The notes under the pieces were generated by a model. That model was not told the DNA's origin, searched no databases, and worked only from the letters and a program-made list of their open reading frames with translations. From Chitinophagales bacterium (GTDB lineage Bacteria; Bacteroidota; Bacteroidia; Chitinophagales; Chitinophagaceae), in NCBI GenBank assembly GCA_020636495.1, contig JACJXQ010000008.1, positions 1,612,001-1,676,000 on the forward strand: a stretch of 64,000 nt of DNA, in the 5' to 3' direction. This document shows positions 16,950 through 25,094 of this stretch, piece after piece; positions within the stretch are counted from its first letter, which is position 1; every line of letters starts with the position of its first letter. The translations under genes and the position numbers were made by a program.

Positions 16950-17528
16950 TTATTTGACAAATAACATGCGGTAATCGGTCTTTACTTTTCCGTTACTTAT
17001 GTCATTCAACTTTTTCTGTATCAGTCTTTTCTTAATGGGTTTCATATAATCTATGAACAGTTTGCCATCTATATGGTCATACTCGTGCAAAATAACCCTT
17101 GCCGTAATGCCATCAAACTCTTCTAAATGCTCATTGAACTGTTCGTCAACAAAGCGCAGTTTCACTTTGGCGTGACGATAAATGTCCTCCCTTATTTTAG
17201 GTATGCTCAGACAACCTTCATTATAAGCCCACTCTTCGCCCGATTTTTCTATTACATGCGCATTGATGAATACCCTTTTTACAGGCTTTTCATTCGGATA
17301 TTCCTCTTTGTCCACTTCATCAAAGTTCTCTACTATCTGCTCAGTATCTACTACAAACATTCTTATCGCACGGTTTATCTGCGGAGCGGCCAGTCCCACG
17401 CCGTTGCTGTGATACATTGTTTCCCACATATCAGCTATCAGCTTTTTCAACTCCGGGTAGTCCGGGGTTATATCTTCACACATTTTCCTTAAAACGGGAT
17501 GCCCGTAGGCCACAACAGGTAAAATCAT
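16950..17528 (-). CDS. def: Peptide deformylase
   Basis: Deformylase removes the N-formyl group from new proteins. All three motifs are present in 192 residues: GVGLAAPQI (motif 1), EGCLSIP (motif 2, with the metal-binding Cys) and HEYDHIDG (motif 3, HExxH). I chose the ATG at 17528 (MILPVVAYGHPVL), because deformylases begin at this point and the upstream ATG at 17549 adds only a short non-conserved leader. ruvX ends 30 bases upstream on the same strand; a TACCTTTG box lies between them at 17547-17554. Confidence 0.96.
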   Translation of the reverse strand: MILPVVAYGHPVLRKMCEDITPDYPELKKLIADMWETMYHSNGVGLAAPQINRAIRMFVVDTEQIVENFDEVDKEEYPNEKPVKRVFINAHVIEKSGEEWAYNEGCLSIPKIREDIYRHAKVKLRFVDEQFNEHLEEFDGITARVILHEYDHIDGKLFIDYMKPIKKRLIQKKLNDISNGKVKTDYRMLFVK

Positions 17529-17546
17529 AATACGTATTAAAGTTAG

Positions 17547-17554
17547 CAAAGGTA
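17547..17554 (-). promoter_or_regulatory. -7 promoter box TACCTTTG for def
   Basis: On the minus strand an exact TAnnTTTG match lies 18 bases before the def ATG at 17528 and just after the ruvX stop. It would give def its own transcript. No -33 element is clear. Confidence 0.45.
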
Positions 17555-17558
17555 CGAA

Positions 17559-17972
17559 TTAGCCGCGGCTTTCTAAGTAATCCTGCAGCAGGATAGTAGC
17601 GGCTACTGTATCTATCAGTTCTTTGCTTTCTCTTTCTTTCTTTTTCAGCCCCATACCGGATATGGCATGCGAGGCCATTTTCGAGCTCAGGCGCTCATCT
17701 ACGGTCTCTATTTCTATATGAGGAAACACGTGCTTGTATTTGCCTATGAATTTCTCCACCAATGGGGTAGCATCAGTAGGGGTATCGTCAAAGTTCAGCG
17801 GGTAACCAATGACGACCTTTTCCACCGATTCCTCCTTAAAGTAGTTCTTAAGGTAGCCTATCAGTTCCTTTGTTTCAACAGTTCCCAGCCCCCTCGCTAT
17901 GATCTGCTCAGGGTCTGATACGGCGATGCCTGTTCGTTTTTTGCCGTAATCCAATGCTAGAATCCTTGCCAC
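17559..17972 (-). CDS. ruvX: Putative pre-16S rRNA nuclease / Holliday junction resolvase, YqgF family
   Basis: The 137-residue RNase H-fold protein has the family opening ILALDYGKKRTGIAVSD with its catalytic Asp, VIGYPLNFDD in the middle, and ETVDERLSS with TVAATILLQDYLE at the end. Family members process the 5' end of 16S rRNA and have been proposed to resolve Holliday junctions. It begins two bases after the glycosyltransferase stop, so they are co-transcribed; the functional link is not obvious. Confidence 0.95.
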   Translation of the reverse strand: MARILALDYGKKRTGIAVSDPEQIIARGLGTVETKELIGYLKNYFKEESVEKVVIGYPLNFDDTPTDATPLVEKFIGKYKHVFPHIEIETVDERLSSKMASHAISGMGLKKKERESKELIDTVAATILLQDYLESRG

Positions 17973-17974
17973 TT

Positions 17975-18829
17975 TTATATGATGTGTTTTAAATAGTACT
18001 TAATATAAATTTTCAACAAATTCAATTTGCCCGGGTTGGCAGTATACCAGTAAGGTTTAGGTAAAAGGCGAACCGTTTTTGTATAATCTTCAAGGTAGGC
18101 GTACGATTGGTTTTGCTGTAACCGTTTGATGCTTTCATCTGTCAAAGGTAGCAATTCGTTGGTCTTCCTGTTCTCTTTTTGCCTGTTGCGGAATGTGGCT
18201 GGCCATGGCACCCATGCCAGGTGTGGTTGTGGCAGCCAATACAGCCTGAAGCCTTTATTATACCAGTATTGTCCGTTACCACTTTCACTGTGTTCCGGAA
18301 ATTGAAGATCCGCTTCCCGGGCTTTCTCTAGGTCTATGATCCCGGTGTCAGCCACACCGTTGCCCTTAAATGTGTACAAATTATCTTCAGCAAGAGGTAG
18401 CCTGTCTTCAATTCCATCAGTGAGTATCTTTTGTAAAAAACTGCTGTTGCACATCAGGCATTCTTTTCGGGTAAAGGCTTTGGTTATCTTATTCTCTAAT
18501 ACTTCATCGCGCCACAAGAACTGCATGTCATCCTGTACGAAGTAGGCATAGCTGTATTGGTGGTCAATAGCATACATCAGTGCCTTGTTCATTTGAGCAT
18601 ATAGGCCTCCGTGTTTACTTTTTGTATGGTCTGAGGGGCTTATTATCACTTTGCAGTTAGTGCTGCCCTGTTCAGTAAGTACTTTTTGAGTTTCAGCATC
18701 ATCACTATTGTCATCAAATATTACAATATCGAACTCCGGATAGAAAAGCCTTGCTGAACGCAGCAGGTTTCGCAAGAGCATACCCCTGTTGTAGCTGAAA
18801 ACACAAAGCACCCATTTGCTGCCGAACAT
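17975..18829 (-). CDS. Glycosyltransferase, GT2-like (GT-A fold)
   Basis: The 284-residue protein opens with VLCVFSYNRGMLLRNLLRSA and has DIVIFDDNSDDAETQ, the nucleotide-sugar binding strand of GT2 enzymes. A second acidic motif, YFVQDDMQFL, near residue 98 probably coordinates the metal. No membrane segments are visible; the C-terminus is hydrophobic and basic. Donor and acceptor are unknown. It is divergent from an acyltransferase-3 gene just 22 bases away, and both could modify a surface glycan, though that is inference. Confidence 0.85.
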   Translation of the reverse strand: MFGSKWVLCVFSYNRGMLLRNLLRSARLFYPEFDIVIFDDNSDDAETQKVLTEQGSTNCKVIISPSDHTKSKHGGLYAQMNKALMYAIDHQYSYAYFVQDDMQFLWRDEVLENKITKAFTRKECLMCNSSFLQKILTDGIEDRLPLAEDNLYTFKGNGVADTGIIDLEKAREADLQFPEHSESGNGQYWYNKGFRLYWLPQPHLAWVPWPATFRNRQKENRKTNELLPLTDESIKRLQQNQSYAYLEDYTKTVRLLPKPYWYTANPGKLNLLKIYIKYYLKHII

Positions 18830-18851
18830 TCTATAAATTTACAACAGACAG

Positions 18852-19907
18852 GTGAATATTGTGCACGAAACAACTACAAGCCGAAACTATACAATAGATA
18901 TTATAAAGCTCATCGCAGCTTTCTTTGTTGTTTGTATACATACCAAAACAACAAGTGCTGTTGATGGCTTTGAGCAGGGGAGCTTTTCTTTTGTGATTGA
19001 TAATATCGCACGTTTTGCCGTCCCTTTCTTTTTTGTGGCCAGTGGTTTCCTTATAGATTTTGGCAACTATAAGAAGCTACTAATACGAATAGGCAAGGTT
19101 ATCGTGATATATGCTACCTGGTCATTACTGTTTATTTATATAAGACAACATAACGGATTGAATTATCCTGTTTTTCAATTTACGGATGATACGGCCCTAA
19201 ATGATAAACTCAACGTTTGGTATAAGATATTATTCTACGGGTATGAGCGCCATTTATGGTTCTTCATAGCCTATGTAATAGCAGCACTCATTGTAGCCTT
19301 CTTAAGAAGAAAGCAATGGTTGTTATTGACATTGGCATTGCTATTATATACTCTGGGCCTGACAGGGCAGCAGTTTCGTTTCGGATATCCTGAGCATGTA
19401 TCATTCCTGCCAATGCCAACATCAGATTGGCTCAGGGAAACATACTTTACCCGTAGTGGTTTGTTTTTTGCGTTCCCATGTATGGCATTGGGTCATATCA
19501 TAAGAAAGCAGGAATACCGCATCAAAGAAATAAGTACTATACCATTATCAGTGTTGATTGCAGCTCTCTTTATTCTACAGTATTATGAATGTGTGTGGAT
19601 GATAAACAATTACGATGCCACTACTGCAGACTATTATATATCAACATTGTTACTAAGCAGTTCAATACTGGTATTGGCCATGAGATACCCGGGGCAAAGT
19701 TCAGTATTGAGCACTACAGGTAAATTATCAGGAGGGGTGTACCTTATCCATCCTTTGTTCATGTATTTCTTTCTTGTTAATTATAAAGAGTTGTTCGGGC
19801 AGGAGTGGTGGGCTTATGCCTTTACTCCTATATTGATAATGCTGTCTTTACTGTCAGCATTTATTATCAGTAAGATACCTTTTGTGCGGAAGTTGATAAT
19901 GATGTGA
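18852..19907 (+). CDS. Acyltransferase 3 family membrane protein
   Basis: Family members transfer acyl groups, often acetyl, to sugars of surface polysaccharides from the inner membrane. The 351-residue protein has about ten hydrophobic segments and the family opening RNYTIDIIKLIAAFFVVCIHT, which contains the conserved His, then AVPFFFVASGFLI and HLWFFIAYVIAALIV. The start is a GTG at 18852; no ATG precedes the conserved part. It is divergent from the glycosyltransferase gene with 22 bases between them. Confidence 0.9.
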   Translation: MNIVHETTTSRNYTIDIIKLIAAFFVVCIHTKTTSAVDGFEQGSFSFVIDNIARFAVPFFFVASGFLIDFGNYKKLLIRIGKVIVIYATWSLLFIYIRQHNGLNYPVFQFTDDTALNDKLNVWYKILFYGYERHLWFFIAYVIAALIVAFLRRKQWLLLTLALLLYTLGLTGQQFRFGYPEHVSFLPMPTSDWLRETYFTRSGLFFAFPCMALGHIIRKQEYRIKEISTIPLSVLIAALFILQYYECVWMINNYDATTADYYISTLLLSSSILVLAMRYPGQSSVLSTTGKLSGGVYLIHPLFMYFFLVNYKELFGQEWWAYAFTPILIMLSLLSAFIISKIPFVRKLIMM

Positions 19908-19911
19908 TATA

Positions 19912-21849
19912 TCACTTACCAGGCTTTTTTACAATGACGGTACCGGTGCGTTTCAGTATGTCGGCTTCGGCGCGTTTTAGTTCAAGGTGTTTGCTGATGA
20001 GTGCGGTAAGCCTTACCTGGTCCTGCTCGGCCTTTATTCGTTTCAGTACTTCGTCTTGCACCTGTTTCAGCTTTTTTAGTTCGAAGTAGGAGAGGGCACT
20101 GTCTATTTCGTTGATATAGTTCATTTCGCCATTCAGGGTGCTGATGCCGTATATGTCTTTCCAGTTATGGCTTATCTCGTTGCGGGTGTGCATCAGGCCG
20201 GCCAGTTTGTTTTGCATAGCTACATCGGGAAACTGGTTGAAGAAATTCGCGCCAGGCAGTTCTCCTTTTTCTGATTCGTAGGCGTAATAACTGTCGTATA
20301 TCATACGTGCCATATCACTTTCTATCAGGTCGGGGTCTATACGTTCATGAATAAGTGCGGCTACATTATTGTATTGCTCATAGTCTTTATTGCCGTGTTC
20401 CAGCAATATCCTTACCAGTTCCCATTCCTGTTCTTCATCTCCTTTGTCTTCAACCAGTTCTTCCTGCGGCAGGTATTCCTGTGGAACAGGCTCCTGTGCG
20501 GCCTCTTCTTTTGCCCGGTGTTTACGCTCATTATCCAGCTTCTCCCTGATATTTTTGTTCACCAGGTTGATCATTCCTGTCAGATCTACTTCAAGTGCAT
20601 CAGATGCTTTTTTGATATAGTAGTCCTGCAATGAGAAGTCCTCAGCCTTGTTGATCTTCGAGATGCTTTCCGCTATCTCGTTCACCAGTTTCGATTTCTT
20701 CACCGGGTCGTCACCTACTTCTTTCAGGCCTACTTCCAGCCTGAAACCAATGACATCTTTCTTATGGTCTTTTACATACTGATGAAACTCTTCTGCACCT
20801 TTCTCCTGTATGAAGCTGTCAGGGTCGTTGCCCTCGGGCAGGAGTACCAGTTGTACGTTAAAGCTATGCTCAAGTGCAAGGTCTAAACCGCGCAGGGCGG
20901 CTTTTACACCTGCAGAGTCTCCATCGTATAGTATGGTCAGGTTCTTTGTTATCTGGCCTATGAGACGTAGTTGTCCGTCGGTAAGCGATGTGCCACTACT
21001 GGAAACCACGTTCTCCACACCTCCCTGGTGCAGAGATATAACATCGGTATATCCTTCTACAAGGAAGCACTCATCCAGCTTGCTGATAGCCTGCCGGGAC
21101 TGGTGCATGCCATATAGCACACGACTTTTGTTGTACAGTTCATTCTCCGGCGAGTTGATGTATTTGGGTGCTTTTTCGTTCTTCTTCAGTATCCGCGCAC
21201 CAAACCCTAATACACGTCCTGTCATGGCCTGTATCGGGAATATCACTCTGCCGTGGTACACATCGTAGTACTTATCATTACGATGCTTGATAAGCCCTGA
21301 TCTTTCCAGAAGGTCGGGCTTGTAGCCTTTCTGTATAGCCTCTCTGGCAAAGGTATCGTAGCCTTCAGGGCAATAACCAAGCCTGAATTTCTCTATTGTC
21401 TCTTTGCGGAAACCACGCTGTTTGAAATAGGACATACCTATTGCCTGTCCTTCTTCGGTATTCAGCAGGGTGTCTGTAAAGTATTGCGCTGCATATTCAT
21501 TGATGATACGCAGGCTTTCTTCTGCTGCCTGCTGTTGCTGCTGCTCCGGAGTCTTCTCCGTCTCCTGTATCTCTATCTTATAGTAATCGGCCAGCCACTT
21601 GATAGCTTCGGGATAGGTGAGTTTTTCATGCTCCTGTATGAACGTAACCACATTGCCTCCTTTACCGCAACCGAAACATTTGTAAATCCCTTTAGCTGCT
21701 GATACATAGAAGGAGGGCGTCTTCTCGTTATGGAAAGGGCAATTGGCAATATAGTTGGCACCACGTTTTTTCAGGCGTACGAACTGCCCTACCACGTCGG
21801 TTATATCGGCGCGGTCCATTACTTCCTGTATCGATTCGGGGGCTATCAT
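19912..21849 (-). CDS. dnaG: DNA primase
   Basis: DnaG makes RNA primers at the replication fork. The 645-residue protein has the N-terminal CHC2 zinc site (CPFHNEKTPSF then YKCFGCGKGG, about 38-64) and the catalytic core with FGARILKK. Its TOPRIM motif reads FLVEGYTDVISLHQ, then LYDGDSAGVKAALRG near residue 310. The C-terminal helical region should bind DnaB helicase; it has a poorly conserved glutamate-rich linker around 440-470. It stands between a convergent acyltransferase gene and a hypothetical gene on the same strand. Confidence 0.97.
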   Translation of the reverse strand: MIAPESIQEVMDRADITDVVGQFVRLKKRGANYIANCPFHNEKTPSFYVSAAKGIYKCFGCGKGGNVVTFIQEHEKLTYPEAIKWLADYYKIEIQETEKTPEQQQQQAAEESLRIINEYAAQYFTDTLLNTEEGQAIGMSYFKQRGFRKETIEKFRLGYCPEGYDTFAREAIQKGYKPDLLERSGLIKHRNDKYYDVYHGRVIFPIQAMTGRVLGFGARILKKNEKAPKYINSPENELYNKSRVLYGMHQSRQAISKLDECFLVEGYTDVISLHQGGVENVVSSSGTSLTDGQLRLIGQITKNLTILYDGDSAGVKAALRGLDLALEHSFNVQLVLLPEGNDPDSFIQEKGAEEFHQYVKDHKKDVIGFRLEVGLKEVGDDPVKKSKLVNEIAESISKINKAEDFSLQDYYIKKASDALEVDLTGMINLVNKNIREKLDNERKHRAKEEAAQEPVPQEYLPQEELVEDKGDEEQEWELVRILLEHGNKDYEQYNNVAALIHERIDPDLIESDMARMIYDSYYAYESEKGELPGANFFNQFPDVAMQNKLAGLMHTRNEISHNWKDIYGISTLNGEMNYINEIDSALSYFELKKLKQVQDEVLKRIKAEQDQVRLTALISKHLELKRAEADILKRTGTVIVKKPGK

Positions 21850-21873
21850 CTGTCTCTTGCTAAATTACTAAAC

Positions 21874-22782
21874 TTAGTAAACTATGTTGGTGATAAACTT
21901 CACCCGCTCACGTTTCTGGGTAAACACATGCCAGTTGCCGTCATATTCAATATGTACAGGCAAGAGCCTGCCATTCTCTATACGGGTGCGTACTTTCATT
22001 ACTACGTCAAAGTCATAAGCCAGCGTGTTGTACGATAGGGAGTAGTCGCGGGCAACTATGGAGTAGTCACTTTTACGGAACCATGTGGCCAGGTAGTTGT
22101 ACACCACATCGTTTTTATACTCCGCTTTGGGTGTGGCCTTGAATACATAACACTCCTCACCATCATATTCCTCTGATGCCAGCCTGAAGTTGTACATCTC
22201 AGCCACTTCCGGCTCAAATATGGCTGCCTTATCTCCCATGAAGGGTACACCCGCTATTTTGCTGCCGGGGTTGAATATGAGTTGTTTTAGTTTTTGCTTT
22301 TGTTTGGCAATAGTACCCGTTTCCTTCTCGCCTGATGTTTCGCCAATGATGTCTGACTGGTGACACATTGTATCTTTTGTAAAGAAAAGATAGGCATACA
22401 GCTCAGCGGTATAATACCTGTACTCTTTATGTTTCTTATAAAAGTTGCCCGTTATCTTTTCCTGCAATACATCCATTGCCCTGCAACCGTTCCATGCCCT
22501 TTGGTGTGTGAGGCTGTAGAGTGACGCTGTTACCTTACCCCTTTCATTATACACGCGTATGTCGTTCGTGGCGTTATACGACATGATACGCATACTTTTG
22601 AATGCTTTGTAAAAGGTGGTATCATTCTGTACCCTTTTTATGAAGCCCTGCAGGTCCCAGCCTTCTCTCGTGGCAGATATTACTACTTCGTCCATGGTGA
22701 TCGGGTACTTGAATATACTCGTATCCTGCGCCTTTGCTGAAAGGCTGCCAAGCAGTAATATGTATATCAGCCATTTATTCAT
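21874..22782 (-). CDS. Secreted protein of unknown function
   Basis: The 302-residue protein has a signal peptide (MNKWLIYILLLGSLSAKAQ) and a following segment, YPITMDEVVISATREGWDLQGFI, resembling the TonB-plug opening used in Bacteroidota, but no beta-barrel follows. The rest is mixed alpha/beta with conserved-looking YNLSY-like stretches (DYSLSYNTLAYDFDVVMKV). It is probably periplasmic or outer-membrane associated. Its start overlaps the end of ispD by eight bases, so the two are translationally coupled. I recognise no named family. Confidence 0.8.
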   Translation of the reverse strand: MNKWLIYILLLGSLSAKAQDTSIFKYPITMDEVVISATREGWDLQGFIKRVQNDTTFYKAFKSMRIMSYNATNDIRVYNERGKVTASLYSLTHQRAWNGCRAMDVLQEKITGNFYKKHKEYRYYTAELYAYLFFTKDTMCHQSDIIGETSGEKETGTIAKQKQKLKQLIFNPGSKIAGVPFMGDKAAIFEPEVAEMYNFRLASEEYDGEECYVFKATPKAEYKNDVVYNYLATWFRKSDYSIVARDYSLSYNTLAYDFDVVMKVRTRIENGRLLPVHIEYDGNWHVFTQKRERVKFITNIVY

Positions 22783-23455
22783 CAGTACCTTGCTGCTTCA
22801 ACATAAGCTCTGCATAGAGCATATCCTCCGGTGTTGTAAGTTTTATATTGCTGCGCTCGCCATTAATAAGATACACTTGTTTGCCGTATGCTTCTACGAC
22901 GGTAGCCTCATCTGTAAAAGCCTCTGAATACTCCTGTTCAAATGCAGGTAGCAGCATTTCTGACAAGAAGGTCTGCGGGGTTTGTATGCTCCGCATGTAT
23001 TGCCTGTCAACAGGTTTGCTTTTATCACCTTCTACCTGTCTCATACTGTCTGAAACAGGTATAGCAGGTATGGCGCTGCCTTTGGTAACAGCCTGCTCGT
23101 AGCAAGCCTTTATCAGTGCAGGAGATACCATCGGGCGCACACCGTCGTGCACAAACACTACGGAGTCTGCCGGTACTTCTTTCAGCCCGTTCTGTACGCT
23201 GTGGAAGCGGGTAAGGCCTCCTGTAACAATAGCTATGTCTATTCGTTCAGGAAAAGCCTGTAAGACCATTTGTGTATAGCTCAGCTGGTCGGCAGGCAGC
23301 ACCAGTATGAGTTTCATATCCTCGTAAGCGTCCGCAAATGCTTTTATCGTATAGTATAACACGGGTTTGCCCGCCAGTGGCAGAAACTGTTTGGGCAGGG
23401 CGTTACCCATTCTTACTCCTTTGCCCCCGGCTACTATTACTGCGTATTTATCCAT
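22775..23455 (-). CDS. ispD: 2-C-methyl-D-erythritol 4-phosphate cytidylyltransferase
   Basis: IspD attaches CMP to MEP in the non-mevalonate isoprenoid pathway. The nucleotide-binding opening YAVIVAGGKGVRMG with PKQFLPLAGKPVL is clear. FVHDGVRPMVSP and the C-terminal NIKLTTPEDMLYAE complete the family. I use the ATG at 23455 (MDKYAVIV), giving 226 residues; a TTG four codons upstream is the alternative. The coupled downstream gene is an unrelated secreted protein. Confidence 0.95.
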   Translation of the reverse strand: MDKYAVIVAGGKGVRMGNALPKQFLPLAGKPVLYYTIKAFADAYEDMKLILVLPADQLSYTQMVLQAFPERIDIAIVTGGLTRFHSVQNGLKEVPADSVVFVHDGVRPMVSPALIKACYEQAVTKGSAIPAIPVSDSMRQVEGDKSKPVDRQYMRSIQTPQTFLSEMLLPAFEQEYSEAFTDEATVVEAYGKQVYLINGERSNIKLTTPEDMLYAELMLKQQGTDE

Positions 23456-23510
23456 CGGTTTGTTCAACAGTATAAAGATAACAGATGTGACAGGATTGTC
23501 TTAAGACAAG

Positions 23511-23535
23511 TTCGCCCCCGCAAAGCAGGGGCGAA
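23511..23535. terminator. GC-rich hairpin between nusG and ispD
   Basis: TTCGCCCC (23511-23518) and GGGGCGAA (23528-23535) form a perfect 8-bp stem 25 bases after the nusG stop. No long T-run follows, so it may terminate inefficiently or only stabilise the 3' end of the secE-nusG message. Confidence 0.5.
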
Positions 23536-23559
23536 TCAACAAGTATTATTAAGTGGTTA

Positions 23560-24186
23560 CTATGCTATCTTCTCAACCTGCATATAGCTGAGTTCTACCG
23601 GTGTAGCACGTCCGAATATCTTCACAACCACTTTCAGTTTCTTCTTCTCGTCGTTCACTTCTTCTACCGTACCGTTAAAGTCGTTGAAAGGACCATCGGT
23701 GATACGTACCGTCTCGCCGATGATGTATGGATCTGCGTAGCTGATGCCTTGCTCGTCCACTTCGTCCATTTTACCGAACATCTTGTTCACCTCAGATTTG
23801 CGTAGTGCCGTTGGCTGATCTTTACCTAAAAAGTGTATTACGTTGGTAACACCTTTTATGGTTTGTATCATGTCATCAGTCAGTTTGCCATCCAGTGCTT
23901 CTATCATCAGGTAGCCCGGGAACAGTGTTTTCTCGCGCAGTACCTTTTTACCACCCTGTACTTTGAACACCTTCTCAGAAGGGCAAAGCACCTGCAGTAT
24001 AGAACCACCCCAGCCATTTATCTGGATCTCTTTGTCCAGGTATTCCTTCACTTTTCTTTCTTTACCGCTGATGGCGCGCAGAACATACCATTTGGTTTCC
24101 TGCTCAGGTTTAGCCGGTTTTGGCGGCTGTGCCTCGTTTGCAGGTTCCATTGATTGTTCTTCGTTATTTGTCAGTTCTTCTGTCAT
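23560..24186 (-). CDS. nusG: Transcription termination/antitermination factor NusG
   Basis: NusG binds RNA polymerase and Rho or ribosomal S10. The NGN domain begins KWYVLRAISGKERKVKEYL and includes LFPGYLMIE and VTNVIHFLG. The C-terminal KOW motif is VRITDGPFNDFNGTVEEV. The ATG at 24186 (MTEELTNNEEQS) gives 208 residues with a short acidic, proline-rich N-terminal extension common in Bacteroidota; the open frame upstream overlaps secE. It is 11 bases after secE. Unusually, ispD and not rplK lies downstream. Confidence 0.96.
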   Translation of the reverse strand: MTEELTNNEEQSMEPANEAQPPKPAKPEQETKWYVLRAISGKERKVKEYLDKEIQINGWGGSILQVLCPSEKVFKVQGGKKVLREKTLFPGYLMIEALDGKLTDDMIQTIKGVTNVIHFLGKDQPTALRKSEVNKMFGKMDEVDEQGISYADPYIIGETVRITDGPFNDFNGTVEEVNDEKKKLKVVVKIFGRATPVELSYMQVEKIA

Positions 24187-24197
24187 TGCCTGAAGGT

Positions 24198-24392
24198 TTA
24201 TCCTAAAATGCTGTACAATAAGGTCAGTGCCTTTTCTGACACGAAGTCCATACCAAATATCATCAGTGTCAGGATAACCAATGCCACCAATACGATAATG
24301 GTTGTTTGTTGCAGTTCGTCCCAGGACGGCCATGATACTTTGTGTATCAGTTCGTCGTAGGCAGCCTGGATATAGGATCCGAATTTGCTCAT
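24198..24392 (-). CDS. secE: Preprotein translocase subunit SecE
   Basis: This is a single-span form of the essential SecE subunit of the SecYEG channel. The 64 residues hold an amphipathic cytoplasmic helix (YDELIHKVSWPSWDELQQ), including the conserved KVSWPS hinge, and one membrane segment at about 31-55. It precedes nusG by 11 bases and follows tRNA-Trp, the order usual in Bacteroidota. Confidence 0.96.
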   Translation of the reverse strand: MSKFGSYIQAAYDELIHKVSWPSWDELQQTTIIVLVALVILTLMIFGMDFVSEKALTLLYSILG

Positions 24393-24427
24393 AATATACT
24401 AATATTTAGCAAGTTAGCTAATTGCTT

Positions 24428-24501
24428 TGGCACGGGTAGTAGGATTCGAACCCACATCAAAGGTTTTGGAGACCTCTATTCTACCATTGAACTATACCCG
24501 T
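24428..24501 (-). tRNA. trnW: tRNA-Trp (anticodon CCA)
   Basis: On the minus strand the gene reads 5' ACGGGTATAGTTCAATGG and ends TACCCGTG. Acceptor arms ACGGGTA and TACCCGT pair perfectly, with discriminator G. The anticodon loop CTCCAAA is flanked by GAGGT and ACCTT, and the T arm contains GGTTCGAATCC. The terminal CCA is encoded (24428-24430). It lies just upstream of secE-nusG, as in many bacteria. Confidence 0.96.
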
Positions 24502-25094
24502 ATAACCTGTGGCCGCTGCCGAAACATGGCACAAATTAAAAAGCCCCCATTAGCGGGGCGACTGCAAAAATAGGAAAATCTTTCTGAAAAAAGTACGGGT
24601 GATATAGTATTCCTGTTATAATATGTGCAGGATAAGTGCAAAGTTATGCGAGTAGGTTGAAAAATGTCCTGTTTTGTTCCCGAAAGACTGCATTTGTTTC
24701 CATTTTGTTTCCTTTTTACCCCCTGATTAGGCCGTATGTTCTTTATAATTTATTGACAATAAATAAATTAGACAGTTTTGTTTCCAAATGTTTCCCCAAA
24801 CAGGGCTTTAAAAAAAGTACCAATGCTTTTTGTTGTGTCCTGATGGCTACGGGGATGCTGCGTTACTGATAGAAATGTTCATTAGAGAGGGGATATTCAC
24901 CCTGATCTTCATGTGATATGTCAAAGAGCTTTAATGCTAATGTATAGTACTGTTAATAACAAATATACGTATATTTCACGTTTTATTAAAATTTTATTTG
25001 GCATATTACCTAATATCCCTCAAAATATGACCTCATGGCACATTCGCAAAAATGCAATAATCCTGTACATTCGCAATTCAAATTTTTTAATGAT
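24502..25094. other. Gene-free region between tRNA-Trp and the M13 peptidase
   Basis: About 590 bases carry no gene I can support. Near the tRNA is a minus-strand terminator hairpin (24538-24559). The rest is AT-rich with short frames in all phases that lack family character. A TTTG at 24997-25000 and a near-match TACATTCG at about 25066-25073 may belong to promoters of the M13 peptidase gene. In many genomes tuf would lie on the tRNA side of this gap; there is no trace of its coding sequence. Confidence 0.5.
24538..24559 (-). terminator. Orphan terminator upstream of tRNA-Trp
   Basis: Read on the minus strand, GCCCC-GCTAATG-GGGGC is followed by TTTTT, the standard form of an intrinsic terminator. 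It sits 37 bases before the 5' end of tRNA-Trp, so it would end a minus-strand transcript coming from the gene-free region. Confidence 0.65.

Noticed and set aside
24636..24869. A 77-codon plus-strand frame in the gap upstream of the M13 peptidase
   Set aside because: No promoter box at a suitable place, composition like random AT-rich DNA, and no recognisable domain.
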